The notes: generated by a model from the letters alone, not told the origin. DNA of 64,000 bases from an uncultured Lachnospiraceae bacterium (GCA_947631505.1 CANRLR010000002.1:159792-223791); one strand, 5' to 3'; shown: positions 1 through 12,085, numbered from the stretch's first letter. Numbers and translations are program-made.

Positions 1-1055
1 CCGACAACGCACCAGCCGGACAGTTCGCGTATCTTAATTTTTCTATGATCGATAGGATTTGTACTATCATTTTCGACGGTTTCCGGGTACACACGCTGCA
101 TCATGTGAGTTTTGCTGATTGTAGTATTAAACGAGATACCAGTAGCGTAAGAGAATGGCCCATAGTCCCCCTCATCGTTAGGGGCAATGCCATATCCGGC
201 TATCGTACCACCATCAAAGACACTAGTCGCATCGGAAAGATATACTCCGGTACCTGCCTCTGAACTGAGCGCCTTAGCTGTTACGGTTCCTCCCTGCATG
301 GCAAATTTTCCGGTGTCGTAGAAGTCAGCCCCGGTATTCCATCCGGTAAGGTTCAGCGTAGGACCTGTCCCATCTTTATTCCCGATATAGACATTGTTTC
401 TGCCTTGTATGGTCATTCCCGTCCCGAGATTCGCCTCTCTGACAGAGCCGTCAATGTGGCTGCCGTCAGACAGATTATAATCATAGGCTGTACCCTTTGT
501 GGATGTAGAGGTAAGCGTTCCGTCTCCGGTAATAGTAAAGGATTTGTCATCACTTCCCCCCCACGTTGATATGAAGCAGATTCCGCTCATCCCTGTCTCT
601 GACGGGAGGATATCGTCGGGAACGAATTCGCTTCCATCCTTATAATAGTAATAGACAGCCACTCCTTCGGAGTCAAAGCTGTTATTGCCGGTGATGACCA
701 GATGCCTCACTGTATTCTCGCCGGCGAACAGAGAATAACGGGCTATCGGCTGCTCTGGGTATTCTTCATTATTCTTACGAACCTCGTGGTAGTGGTCCTT
801 ATCAATGTGGACGCCGTTCAGGTACAGGGTATTTGTGGATACATCATACCTTGCAGTGGGTTCTCCGTTCGAGCCGTTCTCGCCAAATATGTTGCCGGCG
901 TTTTCGCTGGTGACGCGGGTGCTGCCAATATACAGGTCATACTCCGCAGCATAAGCCGTGGAAGAACCTGCAAAAAGCATCAGAAGCATCAGCAGACAGA
1001 AGACCGATATGGCTGTCATTCTGCAAAAAGCTGTGTTCTTTTGTCCGTTCGTCAT
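1..1055 (-). CDS. Truncated exported protein running off the left edge; N-terminal signal peptide (MTNGQKNTAFCRMTAISVFCLLMLLMLFAGSSTAYAAEYDLYIG...), repetitive beta-rich Gly/Thr body
   Basis: Manual translation of the minus strand is open from ATG (complement 1053-1055) to base 1, with an AAAAGGAGGTG Shine-Dalgarno and a signal peptide. Absent from the ORF track because it is edge-truncated. Confidence 0.85.
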   Translation of the reverse strand, partial: MTNGQKNTAFCRMTAISVFCLLMLLMLFAGSSTAYAAEYDLYIGSTRVTSENAGNIFGENGSNGEPTARYDVSTNTLYLNGVHIDKDHYHEVRKNNEEYPEQPIARYSLFAGENTVRHLVITGNNSFDSEGVAVYYYYKDGSEFVPDDILPSETGMSGICFISTWGGSDDKSFTITGDGTLTSTSTKGTAYDYNLSDGSHIDGSVREANLGTGMTIQGRNNVYIGNKDGTGPTLNLTGWNTGADFYDTGKFAMQGGTVTAKALSSEAGTGVYLSDATSVFDGGTIAGYGIAPNDEGDYGPFSYATGISFNTTISKTHMMQRVYPETVENDSTNPIDHRKIKIRELSGWCVV

Positions 1056-1499
1056 TGTTTTCACCTCCTTTTGTTTTTTTTTTTTGCAGACGCAGGCACA
1101 TACCATGCCTGTCCTGTGTGGATTGATTTTATAGGATTTTTTGCGGAATGTAAAGTAGTTTGGAACGGATTGCATTTTTGGAGGTATGGATTGTATCTCT
1201 TTGCTGATGTGATATCTTTTAGTTGAATTTTGAGAATGAGGAAGGAGGAAGATTTAAATGGAGAAAATTGATTTGGGTGTCAAAAGTAGGAATTATAATA
1301 ATCAGGAAAAAACTGCACAAAACATACTTTCGGATAGTGATGAAAAGTCATGAATATTGCTAAAAAGAATATTGGCAGTAATCTTAAGTGTCTGATTGGC
1401 AGGCGAGAGAAATCATTACGATAGAGTATATGGGGATACCGCAGAAATTATAGAGGATTGTCTGGAGGCATATATGGTATAATGTATCGTAAGAAAATG

Positions 1500-1543
1500 A
1501 AAAAGCACAGAACAAATGTTCAATTTTGTTCTGTACTTTTTTT
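1500..1543 (+). terminator. Intrinsic terminator-like hairpin upstream of uvrB
   Basis: AGCACAGAACAAA-(loop)-TTTGTTCTGTACT followed by a T7 run. Confidence 0.7.
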
Positions 1544-1594
1544 GATAGAGGTGTTATACTGCTTATAGCAGTCAAAGTAAGGAGTGGTTTTCAT

Positions 1595-3583
1595 ATGGCA
1601 GAGTTCAAACTTCACAGCGAATACAAACCTACCGGCGACCAGCCGGAAGCGATAGAAGCTCTTGTGAAAGGATTTCAGGAGGGCAATCAGTTCCAGACTT
1701 TACTAGGTGTCACAGGTTCCGGCAAGACCTTCACGATGGCGAATGTCATCCAGCAGCTGAACAAACCCACATTGGTAATCGCGCATAATAAAACCCTCGC
1801 GGCACAGCTTTACGGCGAGTTCAAGGAGTTCTTCCCTGAGAACGCAGTGGAATACTTTGTCTCCTACTACGATTACTATCAGCCGGAGGCCTATGTACCA
1901 TCCACAGATACTTATATCGAGAAAGATTCTGCCATTAATGATGAAATTGATAAACTTCGTCATTCTGCTACAGCAGCATTGACCGAGCGGCGGGATGTTA
2001 TTATTATCGCCAGTGTTTCCTGCATATATGGTTTGGGAAGTCCGATTGATTATCAGAATATGACCGTTTCACTGCGTCCGGGAATGGAGAAAGACCGGGA
2101 TGAAGTAATCCGGCGGCTGGTGGATATCCAGTATACCCGGAATGATATGGATTTTCACCGCGGTACGTTCCGCGTGCGGGGGGATGTAGTAGAAATTTTT
2201 CCTGCATCTGCTACGGACAAGGCAATCCGGGTAGAATTTTTTGGGGATGAAGTAGACCGAATTCAGGAGATTGACGTATTGACCGGAAATGCAACTGCGG
2301 ATCTGGAACATATGGTAGTATTTCCGGCATCCCATTATGTGGTTGCACCAGATAAAATGGAAAAGGCGATTGTTGGTATTGAAAAAGAATTAAAAGAACG
2401 GGTAAAATATTTTAAGAGTGAAGATAAATTAATTGAAGCACAACGAATTTCAGAACGAACTCATTTTGATATTGAAATGCTCCGGGAAACCGGTTTCTGT
2501 TCCGGTATTGAGAATTATTCCATGCATTTGAACGGACTTCAGCCAATGGAGACCCCTATGACACTGCTGGATTATTTTCCGGATGACTTTCTGATTTTAG
2601 TGGACGAGTCCCATATTACAATTCCTCAGGTCCGGGGGATGTATGCCGGTGACCAGTCACGAAAAAATACGCTGGTAGAGTTTGGCTTTCGTCTGCCGTC
2701 TGCCAAAAGTAACCGGCCACTGAATTTTGAAGAATTTGAAGGACATATTAATCAGATGCTTTTTGTATCGGCTACTCCATCCGACTATGAATCCGGGCAT
2801 GAGCTGCTTCGGACGGAGCAGATCATTCGTCCTACGGGACTTTTGGATCCCGAGGTGGAAGTTCGTCCGGTGAAAGGGCAAGTGGATGATCTGTTGGGAG
2901 AAATACGGAAAGTTACGGATAAAAAAGGAAAGGTTCTTGTGACAACTTTGACAAAGCGGATGGCGGAGGATTTGACGAAGTATTTGAAAGAAGTAGGGAT
3001 TCGGGTTCGCTATCTTCATTCAGACATTGACACATTGGAGCGTTCTGAGATAATTCGTGATATGCGGATGGATGTTTTTGATGTGCTTGTCGGAATCAAT
3101 CTTCTGCGGGAAGGACTGGATATTCCCGAAATTCAGCTTGTGGCAATTTTAGATGCAGACAAGGAAGGCTTTCTTCGTTCCGAGACCTCATTAATACAGA
3201 CGATAGGACGGGCGGCACGTAATGCGGAAGGCCGGGTCATTATGTATGCTGATTCGGAGACGGATTCTATGAAAAAAGCAATTGGTGAAACAAACCGGAG
3301 ACGCAAAATCCAGCAGCAATATAATGATGAGCATGGTATAATGCCACAGACAATTAAAAAAGCAGTAAGAGATTTGATCCGTATTTCCAGAAAAGCAGAG
3401 ACGGATATTACAGAAGAAGAGAAATCCCCGGAATCTATGAGCCGGGAAGAACTGGAAACGGCTATCAAAAAGAGAATGAAAAAAATGAATCAGGCGGCAG
3501 CAGAACTGAATTTTGAGCTGGCAGCCGAACTGCGTGACCAGATGTTAGTATATAAAAAGCATTTGCAGGAGATAGACGAATAA
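1595..3583 (+). CDS. uvrB: Excinuclease ABC subunit B
   Basis: [41 protein letters not shown]-terminal UVR motif; start chosen at MAEFKLH behind AAGGAGTGG. Confidence 0.97.
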   Translation: MAEFKLHSEYKPTGDQPEAIEALVKGFQEGNQFQTLLGVTGSGKTFTMANVIQQLNKPTLVIAHNKTLAAQLYGEFKEFFPENAVEYFVSYYDYYQPEAYVPSTDTYIEKDSAINDEIDKLRHSATAALTERRDVIIIASVSCIYGLGSPIDYQNMTVSLRPGMEKDRDEVIRRLVDIQYTRNDMDFHRGTFRVRGDVVEIFPASATDKAIRVEFFGDEVDRIQEIDVLTGNATADLEHMVVFPASHYVVAPDKMEKAIVGIEKELKERVKYFKSEDKLIEAQRISERTHFDIEMLRETGFCSGIENYSMHLNGLQPMETPMTLLDYFPDDFLILVDESHITIPQVRGMYAGDQSRKNTLVEFGFRLPSAKSNRPLNFEEFEGHINQMLFVSATPSDYESGHELLRTEQIIRPTGLLDPEVEVRPVKGQVDDLLGEIRKVTDKKGKVLVTTLTKRMAEDLTKYLKEVGIRVRYLHSDIDTLERSEIIRDMRMDVFDVLVGINLLREGLDIPEIQLVAILDADKEGFLRSETSLIQTIGRAARNAEGRVIMYADSETDSMKKAIGETNRRRKIQQQYNDEHGIMPQTIKKAVRDLIRISRKAETDITEEEKSPESMSREELETAIKKRMKKMNQAAAELNFELAAELRDQMLVYKKHLQEIDE

Positions 3584-3598
3584 AGGAAGGAAACAGAC

Positions 3599-6445
3599 AT
3601 GAAAGATAACATGGATAAAAAACGTATGATTCGCATTCGTGGTGCGAAGGAGCATAATTTGAAGGATATAAGCTTAGATATTCCGAGGGATCAGTTTGTT
3701 GTATTGACGGGGCTGAGCGGTTCCGGTAAGTCTTCACTCGCTTTCGACACAATCTATGCGGAGGGGCAGAGAAGATATATGGAGTCATTGTCCTCTTATG
3801 CCAGGCAATTTCTTGGTCAGATGGAAAAACCGGATGTGGAGAGTCTGGAGGGACTGCCGCCGGCAATTTCAATTGACCAAAAATCGACCAATCGGAATCC
3901 TCGTTCTACCGTAGGCACTGTGACGGAGATTTATGATTATTATCGTCTGCTCTATGCCCGTGTGGGAATTCCTCATTGTCCAAGCTGTGGAAAGGAAATA
4001 AAGAAACAGACGGTAGACCAAATGGTAGATGAAATTATGAAACTGCCGGAAAGAACGAAAATTATGCTGTTGGCGCCTGTTGTCCGTGGACGGAAGGGGG
4101 AGCATGTCAAAGTTCTGGACAAGGCAAAGAAGAGCGGGTATGTCCGGGTAGTTGTGGATGGTAACCAGTATGATTTAAGTGAAGAGATCAAACTGGAAAA
4201 AAATAAAAAGCATAACATTGAAATTGTGGTAGACCGTCTGATGATTCGGGAGGGAATCGAAAAGCGTATGACGGATTCCATTGAAAATGTATTAAAATTA
4301 GCGGATGGCCTGATGATTGTGGATGTTGTTGGAGGAGAGCCAATGAACTTCAGTCAGAGTTTTTCCTGTCCGGATTGCGGAATCAGTATAGATGAAATCG
4401 AACCGCGAAGTTTTTCTTTTAATAATCCGTTCGGTGCCTGTCCGGTATGTCATGGAATTGGTTACAAAATGGAATTTGATGAGGATTTAATTATTCCTGA
4501 TAAGAGTCTGTCGATTGCAGAAGGGGCTATTGCAGCACCGGGCTGGCAGTCCGTGGTGAAGCCCGGAAGTTATAGCCGTTCTATTTTAGATGCCATGGCA
4601 GATTTTTATGGATTTTGTCTGGATACACCATATCAGGAGTATCCGCAGGACATTCATGATTTAATTTGGCTGGGAACAGGAGGACAGCGTGTAGAAGTCC
4701 ATTACACAGGACAGCATGGGAAGGGTGTTTATCATGTTGCCTTTGAAGGACTGCTGGGCAATTTACAGAAGCGTTACCGGGAGACCGGTTCAGAATTGTC
4801 CAAACAGGAATATGAATCCTTTATGCGTATTACTCCTTGTAGTGAATGCGGGGGAAGGCGACTGAAAAAAGAATCGTTGGCAGTGACGGTGGCAGATAAA
4901 AATATATGGGAAATCTGTAATATGCCTATTTTAGATCTGAAGACTTTTATGGACAATATGGAACTCTCCAAACGCCAGCAGCAGATTGGACGATTGGTTT
5001 TAAAAGAAATCAAATCCCGTCTGGGATTTCTGGTTGACGTCGGGCTGGATTATTTAAGTCTTGCGAGAGCGACAGCGAGTTTGTCCGGTGGAGAGGCACA
5101 GCGTATCCGGCTCGCCACTCAGATTGGTTCAGGGTTGGTAGGAGTTGCTTATATTTTGGATGAGCCGAGTATTGGACTTCATCAAAGAGATAATGATAAA
5201 TTAATTGCTACCCTGAAAAAATTGCGTGACCTTGGCAATACCCTGATTGTTGTAGAGCATGATGAGGACACGATGCTTGCGGCGGATTACGTGGTAGATA
5301 TTGGTCCGGGGGCAGGAAAAAATGGTGGAGAGGTCGTGGCTGAGGGAACCGCGGAAGAGATTATGAAAGTGCCGGAATCTATTACAGGACAGTATTTAAG
5401 TAAAAAAATTGAAATTCCGATTCCGTCCAAGCGGCGGAAACCTTCAGGGTATCTGTCAGTGAAAGGAGCGGAGGAAAATAATTTAAAGAAAATAAATGTA
5501 AAAATTCCTCTTGGAGTGATGACATGTGTAACGGGAGTTTCCGGCTCAGGTAAAAGTTCTCTGGTCAACGAGATTTTGTGCAAAAGTCTTACAAGGACAT
5601 TGAACCGTGCCCGATGTATACCGGGCAGGCACAGAACGATTGAGGGGGTGGAACAATTAGATAAAGTAATTAATATTGACCAGTCCCCAATCGGAAGAAC
5701 ACCACGCTCCAATCCGGCAACCTATACCGGAGTTTTTGATATGATACGTGATCTGTTTGCTTCCACACCAGATGCTAAGGCCAAAGGATATAAAAAGGGC
5801 CGGTTCAGTTTCAATGTAAAAGGAGGACGGTGTGAAGCCTGCTCCGGAGATGGAATTTTAAAAATTGAAATGAATTTTCTGCCGGATATTTATGTGCCAT
5901 GCGAGGTCTGCGAGGGCAGACGGTATAACCGGGAAACGCTGGATGTGAAATATAAAGGGAAAAGCATTTTTGATGTATTGGATATGACCGTAGAAGAGGC
6001 ATTAGACTTTTTCAGGCATATTCCGAGTATTCACCGAAAAATTCAGACGTTGTATGATGTAGGGCTCTCCTATGTCAAACTTGGGCAGCCATCGACTACA
6101 TTATCTGGTGGAGAGGCACAGCGTATCAAGCTGGCAACCGAATTGAGCAAGCGGAGTACCGGAAAGACCATTTATATTTTGGATGAGCCGACAACAGGGC
6201 TGCATTTTGCCGACGTCCACAAACTTATTGAGATTTTACAACGTCTGACAGAAGGTGGAAATTCCGTCGTTGTCATCGAGCATAATCTGGATGTTATAAA
6301 GACAGCAGACTATATTATTGATATGGGACCGGAAGGTGGAGAGAAGGGCGGTACGGTTGTGGTACAGGGAACGCCGGAACAGATTGCCCGGTGTGAACAG
6401 TCTTACACAGGATATTACATGAAAAAGATGTTAGGAGAGAGGTAG
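3599..6445 (+). CDS. uvrA: Excinuclease ABC subunit A
   Basis: [22 protein letters not shown], two ABC cassettes, CxxC zinc motifs. Confidence 0.97.
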   Translation: MKDNMDKKRMIRIRGAKEHNLKDISLDIPRDQFVVLTGLSGSGKSSLAFDTIYAEGQRRYMESLSSYARQFLGQMEKPDVESLEGLPPAISIDQKSTNRNPRSTVGTVTEIYDYYRLLYARVGIPHCPSCGKEIKKQTVDQMVDEIMKLPERTKIMLLAPVVRGRKGEHVKVLDKAKKSGYVRVVVDGNQYDLSEEIKLEKNKKHNIEIVVDRLMIREGIEKRMTDSIENVLKLADGLMIVDVVGGEPMNFSQSFSCPDCGISIDEIEPRSFSFNNPFGACPVCHGIGYKMEFDEDLIIPDKSLSIAEGAIAAPGWQSVVKPGSYSRSILDAMADFYGFCLDTPYQEYPQDIHDLIWLGTGGQRVEVHYTGQHGKGVYHVAFEGLLGNLQKRYRETGSELSKQEYESFMRITPCSECGGRRLKKESLAVTVADKNIWEICNMPILDLKTFMDNMELSKRQQQIGRLVLKEIKSRLGFLVDVGLDYLSLARATASLSGGEAQRIRLATQIGSGLVGVAYILDEPSIGLHQRDNDKLIATLKKLRDLGNTLIVVEHDEDTMLAADYVVDIGPGAGKNGGEVVAEGTAEEIMKVPESITGQYLSKKIEIPIPSKRRKPSGYLSVKGAEENNLKKINVKIPLGVMTCVTGVSGSGKSSLVNEILCKSLTRTLNRARCIPGRHRTIEGVEQLDKVINIDQSPIGRTPRSNPATYTGVFDMIRDLFASTPDAKAKGYKKGRFSFNVKGGRCEACSGDGILKIEMNFLPDIYVPCEVCEGRRYNRETLDVKYKGKSIFDVLDMTVEEALDFFRHIPSIHRKIQTLYDVGLSYVKLGQPSTTLSGGEAQRIKLATELSKRSTGKTIYILDEPTTGLHFADVHKLIEILQRLTEGGNSVVVIEHNLDVIKTADYIIDMGPEGGEKGGTVVVQGTPEQIARCEQSYTGYYMKKMLGER

Positions 6446-6448
6446 CTT

Positions 6449-7030
6449 ATGTACTCGTTTTTTGCTATGATGGCACGGATGAAATATATTGAACGCTGGG
6501 CATTGATGCGGAATGCTAATAAAGAAAATGTGAGTGAACATTCTTTAGAGGTGGCAATGCTTTCCCATGGATTGGGGATTATTGCTAATGAGCGGTGCGG
6601 GAAAAGAGTAGATGTCAACCAGATTGCTCTTATGGGTCTGTATCATGATGCCAATGAAATCATTACCGGGGATATGCCGACACCGGTAAAATATTATAAC
6701 GAGGATATCAAGGAAGCCTATAAGCGGGTTGAGGATGTGGCAAGCCATACAATGCTGAATAAACTGCCGGATTATATGAAGAAATATTATGAACCGGTAT
6801 TTTTCCCCAAAAAGGATTTTGAATATGAGTGGAAAATTGTAAAGGCGGCAGATAAGCTGTCTGCACTTATGAAATGTATGGAGGAATTGAGGATGGGGAA
6901 TCAGGAATTTAAAACAGCGGAGCAGACGACACAGAAAGCATTGGAAGAAATGCATATGGAAGAAGTTCAAATATTTATGGAAGAGTTCCTGCCGGCATAT
7001 TCGCTGACTTTGGATGAATTGCAGAATTAA
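6449..7030 (+). CDS. HD-domain 5'-deoxynucleotidase, YfbR family
   Basis: ERWALMRNANKENVSEHSLEVAMLSH and YHDANEIITGDMPTPVKY motifs. Confidence 0.85.
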   Translation: MYSFFAMMARMKYIERWALMRNANKENVSEHSLEVAMLSHGLGIIANERCGKRVDVNQIALMGLYHDANEIITGDMPTPVKYYNEDIKEAYKRVEDVASHTMLNKLPDYMKKYYEPVFFPKKDFEYEWKIVKAADKLSALMKCMEELRMGNQEFKTAEQTTQKALEEMHMEEVQIFMEEFLPAYSLTLDELQN

Positions 7031-7045
7031 GGAATGGAGGGTAAC

Positions 7046-7411
7046 ATGGAACAGATTATCGGAGTCGGAGTAGATAATATTGAGATCAGCCGTGTTTTAA
7101 AGGCGGCCGAAAGAGAGCATTTTAGAAAAAAATACTATTCGGAAAAGGAACAGGAAATTATAGGGCAGAGAAAAAGCTGTGTAGCTACAAATTTTGCGGG
7201 AAAAGAAGCAGTAGTAAAAGCATTGGGGACCGGATTCGTTGGAATTGAGCCAAAGGAAGTGGAAATATTGAGACAGGAAAATGGTGCTCCTTATGTCCGG
7301 TTACACGGGGGAGCAAAAAGAATCGCGGAAGAAAAGGGTGTATCGGAAATTTTTATTTCCCTGACCGATTCGAAAGAATTGGCAACAGCATTTGTTATAT
7401 GTGGGAAATAG
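7046..7411 (+). CDS. acpS: Holo-[acyl-carrier-protein] synthase
   Basis: IIGVGVDNIEISRV, NFAGKEAVVKALGTGF; start behind GGAGG. Confidence 0.92.
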   Translation: MEQIIGVGVDNIEISRVLKAAEREHFRKKYYSEKEQEIIGQRKSCVATNFAGKEAVVKALGTGFVGIEPKEVEILRQENGAPYVRLHGGAKRIAEEKGVSEIFISLTDSKELATAFVICGK

Positions 7412-7434
7412 AAAAGGAGTTGAAATCAAATGAT

Positions 7435-7464
7435 GTTGGGGGCAAAAGGTATTTTGCCCCCAAC
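7435..7464. repeat. Perfect 13-bp-arm palindrome between convergent genes, likely bidirectional terminator or palindromic intergenic repeat
   Basis: GTTGGGGGCAAAA GGTA TTTTGCCCCCAAC. Confidence 0.8.
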
Positions 7465-7484
7465 TGATGTCCACGGATTGCGGG

Positions 7485-10190
7485 TCAGTAATTTTCTTCT
7501 TTTAATGTGTCAATTACATTATCTTTCCGAATCTTGCTTGTGGAATACAGCATCGTAGCAAAAACTACGGTAAATACACTTCCTATGGCAATTACGATAC
7601 TGTACCAGGGGATGTAAAAGCCCATTTCTATTTCCATATCAAGTGCATGCCAGATGAGTACGGTGATACCAATCGCTACAGGAAGTCCATAGACCAGTCC
7701 CTTTACACCATAGAGCAGACACTCAAAACAAGTCATTTTGTGGAAGCCTTTCTGAGTCATTCCCACAGAACGTAACATGGCAAATTCCCGTTTTCTCAGA
7801 AATACATTCGTAGAAATTGTGTTGAACACATTTGCTACGGCAATAAGAGAGATGAGAAGAATAAATCCATATGAGAAAATATTCAATATCGTCATGAGTG
7901 CACGGGTATTTCGGATTTCTTCTGCTACATTATAAAGGTTATAGGAGCCGGCAGAAGATGAAAGTGGTTCTGCTATTATGCTATCCATACTTTCATATGT
8001 CTTATCGGGATTATCCGAATTTAAAGTAACGACATACTCAATGTCACGGGTCAGTTGCTTTTGAATATCAGGCGGACAGATGGTATTCATTGCACATACC
8101 GGGTACAATAACAGAGGGGAATATTCTCTTTCGTAAGCTACTCCTTCCGGTGTATTCTCGCAAAATTCTCCAATGGTAATAGATGTTTTTCCCAACCGTT
8201 CAAGTCCCTCTTCTTCATCAGCTGTGACCACGGTATCTCCGTTATCTTCGTATTGTTCCAGATAATCGTTCCATTTAAGAAAGCACAGGGAAAAAGTTTC
8301 AGGTTTATCGGTAAAGGTATGAGTGATCTGATAGCACTGCTTTTCTGTATTATAAAGTTTGCCCTTATCATATGCAACAGCAATAGGTTTGTCGGGGTTC
8401 ATGTAACGTTTCGTGTCGAGTTTATTTTTCTTTAGATATTCGGCAAACAGGTCATCCTCGACAAAAACAAGCTTCACATTTTGGGACTGGACCATTTTTT
8501 CCAGTTCCTTTTCTTCCGTCGGCTTTGGTTTTCCCGTTTCATTTCGGTAAAAAAGTTCAGATAAATATTTACCGGGAATCATGGCCTCCGTATTCCAGAG
8601 AACATAGTGGGAAGTGTGTGACGTAACATCCGCAGCATTCTGTATTTTTTGATACAGTTTTTTTGCCTCATTGCCTGGTTCTATACCTGTACAACTGAAA
8701 CGTAAATCACATTCATAATCCATCAAAATGTCACTCAGACCTTTATTTAGATAATCACAAAAACTGCTGGCAGAGATGAATAACACGATACTAATAAACA
8801 GAGAAAATACAGTGGCACGGTATTTTCGCTTGTTCCGTTTATAATTTTTGGATGACAGCACACCTTCCAGTCCGAACAGATGAAGTGTTAAGCGGGAGGT
8901 CTTTAGTTTTTTAGGATTGGCAACAATGTCTGTGTTCTGGCGAATTGCTTCAATGGTATTGAGCTTTAGTGCCTTTCTTGCCGGCAGATAAGCAGAAATT
9001 AATACGGTAATAAAACTAATGCCTGCTGCCAGTGCCACAGCCCAGAGAGCAGCGGTCATATGAAGAGTGATGCCTTCGGAATTACCTAAGAACACAGAAA
9101 AATTATCTTTTAGGCAATAAAAGGTAACAGACATTCCACCGATTCCTGCTAAAATACCGAAAGGAATACCAATCAGACTGACTACAACAGCTTCAAAGAT
9201 TACGCTTTTCCGCAGTTGTTTTTTCGTGGCACCGATCGAAGATAAAAGACCATATTGTTTTTTCCTCTCATTGACAGAAATCGAAAAGGAATTGTAAATG
9301 AGGGCAACCGAACCGAACATGATAATGCCAATGAGAATCAGCATCAGGCCTAATAACATTTTGCCAAGGCTTTCTCCGATGGCTGCACCCTTCAATTTCA
9401 GATAATAGCTGTTTATATTTATGCCAGCTTGGTCGCCAAATTTTTTTCCCCAGTCTGTCACTAAGTTGTAGGCATAATCCGGGTCTTTCAGAGTCATATA
9501 AGCCATAAACAGATCTGCAGAAACAGCATCCTCTTTTTTAGTGAGTGCCGTATAGCCCGGTGTGTTCAAATAATAACCCCATGCACCAAAATCGGCACTT
9601 TCATATATTCCTACAATATGATATGTTTTTTTCCCGCTGCTGGTAAAAGATTCTTTTCCTTTCTCGTAAGGATAGTCTTGCCACATGATCTCACCGGACT
9701 CTGTCTCTTTACGAATCCCGGTTTCCAGTTCCACGGTCTGTCCCGGTTCCAAGGAAATCCCGGATAATTCTGCCATTTTAACAGGTATAATAAGTTCAGA
9801 GGAATTGTTTGGAAGCCGCCCCTTTATCACTTGTACGGATAATAATTCGGGAAAGTCGCCCTGATAACCGCCAATATACAGATAAGGTGCCGTTTCTCTT
9901 TTTACTGTATCCAGCTTTGCATAGGAAATATTCCATAAGAAGGCACTTTGTTCGATTTTATCACTTGAGGCAGCTTCTTTGATCTGCTTCTCTTCCAGAT
10001 TAAAAATATTAGCGTGCCAGCAGCCATCGCGACGGACTGTTGTCTCCAGTAAAAAGTTGTGAATACTGCTGACGGTTGTTGTGACAGCAGTGAACATGGC
10101 CACAGATAAGATAATACCAATAATGGTAACAATTGTTCGGGATCTGTTTTTTTGTAAAGATTTCAGTGTGTATCGTCTGAAAATATTCAT
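7485..10190 (-). CDS. ABC transporter permease with two FtsX/MacB-like regions (901 aa)
   Basis: N-terminal TM plus extracytoplasmic domain; GSVALIYNSFSISVNERKKQYGLLSSIGATKKQ and VFLRKREFAMLRSVGMTQKGF motifs. Confidence 0.85.
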   Translation of the reverse strand: MNIFRRYTLKSLQKNRSRTIVTIIGIILSVAMFTAVTTTVSSIHNFLLETTVRRDGCWHANIFNLEEKQIKEAASSDKIEQSAFLWNISYAKLDTVKRETAPYLYIGGYQGDFPELLSVQVIKGRLPNNSSELIIPVKMAELSGISLEPGQTVELETGIRKETESGEIMWQDYPYEKGKESFTSSGKKTYHIVGIYESADFGAWGYYLNTPGYTALTKKEDAVSADLFMAYMTLKDPDYAYNLVTDWGKKFGDQAGININSYYLKLKGAAIGESLGKMLLGLMLILIGIIMFGSVALIYNSFSISVNERKKQYGLLSSIGATKKQLRKSVIFEAVVVSLIGIPFGILAGIGGMSVTFYCLKDNFSVFLGNSEGITLHMTAALWAVALAAGISFITVLISAYLPARKALKLNTIEAIRQNTDIVANPKKLKTSRLTLHLFGLEGVLSSKNYKRNKRKYRATVFSLFISIVLFISASSFCDYLNKGLSDILMDYECDLRFSCTGIEPGNEAKKLYQKIQNAADVTSHTSHYVLWNTEAMIPGKYLSELFYRNETGKPKPTEEKELEKMVQSQNVKLVFVEDDLFAEYLKKNKLDTKRYMNPDKPIAVAYDKGKLYNTEKQCYQITHTFTDKPETFSLCFLKWNDYLEQYEDNGDTVVTADEEEGLERLGKTSITIGEFCENTPEGVAYEREYSPLLLYPVCAMNTICPPDIQKQLTRDIEYVVTLNSDNPDKTYESMDSIIAEPLSSSAGSYNLYNVAEEIRNTRALMTILNIFSYGFILLISLIAVANVFNTISTNVFLRKREFAMLRSVGMTQKGFHKMTCFECLLYGVKGLVYGLPVAIGITVLIWHALDMEIEMGFYIPWYSIVIAIGSVFTVVFATMLYSTSKIRKDNVIDTLKEENY

Positions 10191-10870
10191 GAGCGGATCA
10201 CCTCATCTTTCACGATGTTTCCGTCTTCAATCGCGATAATACGGTTTGCCTGTAACGCAATTTTTTCGTCATGGGTAATGACAATCAGAGTCTGGTCATA
10301 TTTTTCATTGGACGACTTCAGCAGCTGGATAATTTCCTGACTATTTTTAGAATCCAGATTTCCGGTCGGCTCATCGGCTAATACAACGGCAGGGGATGTC
10401 ATTAATGCCCGTCCGATGGATACACGCTGCTGCTGTCCCCCGGATAGTTGATTCGGCAGGTCTTTTTCCCGGCCTCTCAGTCCCAGCGTATCTAAAAGCT
10501 CATCCAGATATTGATGATCCACTTTCCGGCCATCCATTAGAAGAGGCAGTGTAAGATTTTCTGTTACATTGAGAATGGGAATCAGATTGTAGAACTGATA
10601 AATCAATCCGACCTGACGCCGGCGGAAAATTGCCAGCTGTTCTTCATTCTGCTGATACACATTCTGCCCATTCATAAAAACCTTTCCGCCTGTTGGACGG
10701 TCTACTCCACCCAGAATATGCAGCAGTGTTGATTTGCCGGATCCGCTCGGACCTATAATTGCAATGAATTCCCCCTTATTTACGGAAAAAGAAACATCAT
10801 TTAACGCAATGACCTGATTTTCCCCTTTCCCATAAATCTTAGATAAATGCTCCACTTTTAGTATTTCCAT
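10187..10870 (-). CDS. ABC transporter ATP-binding protein (LolD/MacB-like)
   Basis: [46 protein letters not shown]. Confidence 0.93.
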   Translation of the reverse strand: MEILKVEHLSKIYGKGENQVIALNDVSFSVNKGEFIAIIGPSGSGKSTLLHILGGVDRPTGGKVFMNGQNVYQQNEEQLAIFRRRQVGLIYQFYNLIPILNVTENLTLPLLMDGRKVDHQYLDELLDTLGLRGREKDLPNQLSGGQQQRVSIGRALMTSPAVVLADEPTGNLDSKNSQEIIQLLKSSNEKYDQTLIVITHDEKIALQANRIIAIEDGNIVKDEVIRS

Positions 10871-10973
10871 ATTCCCTCCATTCCGAAGTGCAGCACACTT
10901 CTCATAATAAGACAGTTGTTGAATAATATCGTATTCCCTATCTCACATTAACGGACTACAAAGCTATCTTAAC

Positions 10974-11012
10974 AGTCTTGCGTGACAGTGCCATGACTGG
11001 TATGTGACAGTT
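10974..11012 (-). promoter_or_regulatory. Putative response-regulator operator: heptamers at 11-bp spacing upstream of the ABC genes
   Basis: Complement reads ACTGTCA-cata-CCAGTCA-tggc-ACTGTCA-cgca-AGACTGT. Confidence 0.5.
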
Positions 11013-11038
11013 TTGTAAGATTATAAGAGAGGTGTTTT

Positions 11039-12061
11039 TTATACGACGGACTTATAAAAACGGATTTCGAACCGGGCACCGCCCTGACGGTCATTTTCTG
11101 CTGAGATGATGCCGCCTTGTTTTTCAATAATCATTCGTGCCAGAGCCAGTCCGATTCCGACGCTTTTCTCGGAGGCATTTTTTCCTTTATAGAAACGTTC
11201 AAATAAATGAGGTAAATCCGTTCTGGAAATTCCGGGACCATTATCTCTTATTATAATTTGGGTGTAAACCGCATTCTCACTGGCTTCCAGCCACAAACTG
11301 CCGCCTTCCGGGGTATGTTCGACACAATTTTTTACAACATTCCCCAAAGCCTCCTGCATCCATGGTAAATCGCCCATGAAAAAAACATGTTCGGGACAGT
11401 CCATGGTAAGATTCTGATTTCGCAGTTCCATCGGGATGGCAAGCTCCCGGACAATGATCTGAAGCAGTTTTCGGACAGAGACCGGTTCCTGTTTCATTTG
11501 AATAGTTCCGGCATCCAGCTTGGAAATTTTTAAAAGAGTCTGAATCAGCCAGTCAATATGCCGCAGCAGAACTTCCAGCTCGTGGACAAGCTGCCGCTTT
11601 TTTTCTTCGGATAATTCTTTTTGGGATAGTCTGGATACAATCAGATTTAATGAAGTCAGTGGGGTACGAATCTGATGGGAAATGTCAGCAATGGAATCCA
11701 GCAGATAAATTTTATCTGTCTGCAGCTGTTCCGCCTGCAGTTTCAGCTTTCGTACCAGTTTGGCAATTTCTGTTTCCAGAATTGACAATTCACCTTCCTG
11801 TTGTCTGCTTATGGTAAGTAAGTCATAGCCATGTAGAAAACCATTGATTTCTTTTGCCAGTTCCGCAATTTTGTTATAACGGCGATAGGAGGTTCCAAAG
11901 TGAAAGAAAGTAAATATGAGAAAAAGAACTGCTTCAAAAATAAATCCGGAATATCCAAATAGAAATCCGGCTGTTATGCCAAATAGAATCTCTAAAAAAA
12001 ATAGTGCAGTAAATTCTTTTTTTATTTCTGGATTACGAAAATATTCCATGGTTTCCTCCAT
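11039..12061 (-). CDS. Sensor histidine kinase, two TM helices
   Basis: DISHQIRTPLTSL H-box, N-box VVKNCVEHTPEGG, G-box DNGPGIS. Confidence 0.92.
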   Translation of the reverse strand: MEETMEYFRNPEIKKEFTALFFLEILFGITAGFLFGYSGFIFEAVLFLIFTFFHFGTSYRRYNKIAELAKEINGFLHGYDLLTISRQQEGELSILETEIAKLVRKLKLQAEQLQTDKIYLLDSIADISHQIRTPLTSLNLIVSRLSQKELSEEKKRQLVHELEVLLRHIDWLIQTLLKISKLDAGTIQMKQEPVSVRKLLQIIVRELAIPMELRNQNLTMDCPEHVFFMGDLPWMQEALGNVVKNCVEHTPEGGSLWLEASENAVYTQIIIRDNGPGISRTDLPHLFERFYKGKNASEKSVGIGLALARMIIEKQGGIISAENDRQGGARFEIRFYKSVV

Positions 12062-12085
12062 TCTGAAGCGAAATCTTACCTCTCC

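Noticed and set aside
702-1226. 174-aa + strand ORF in the track
   Set aside because: Antisense to a convincing signal-peptide-bearing minus-strand gene; composition unlike a real protein, no RBS.
1440-1500. TATAAT-like promoter near 1480 upstream of uvrB
   Set aside because: No acceptable -35 at 16-18 bp spacing could be identified by eye.
2657-3019. Minus-strand ORFs under uvrB/uvrA (several)
   Set aside because: Typical antisense open frames within conserved DNA-repair genes; no independent evidence.
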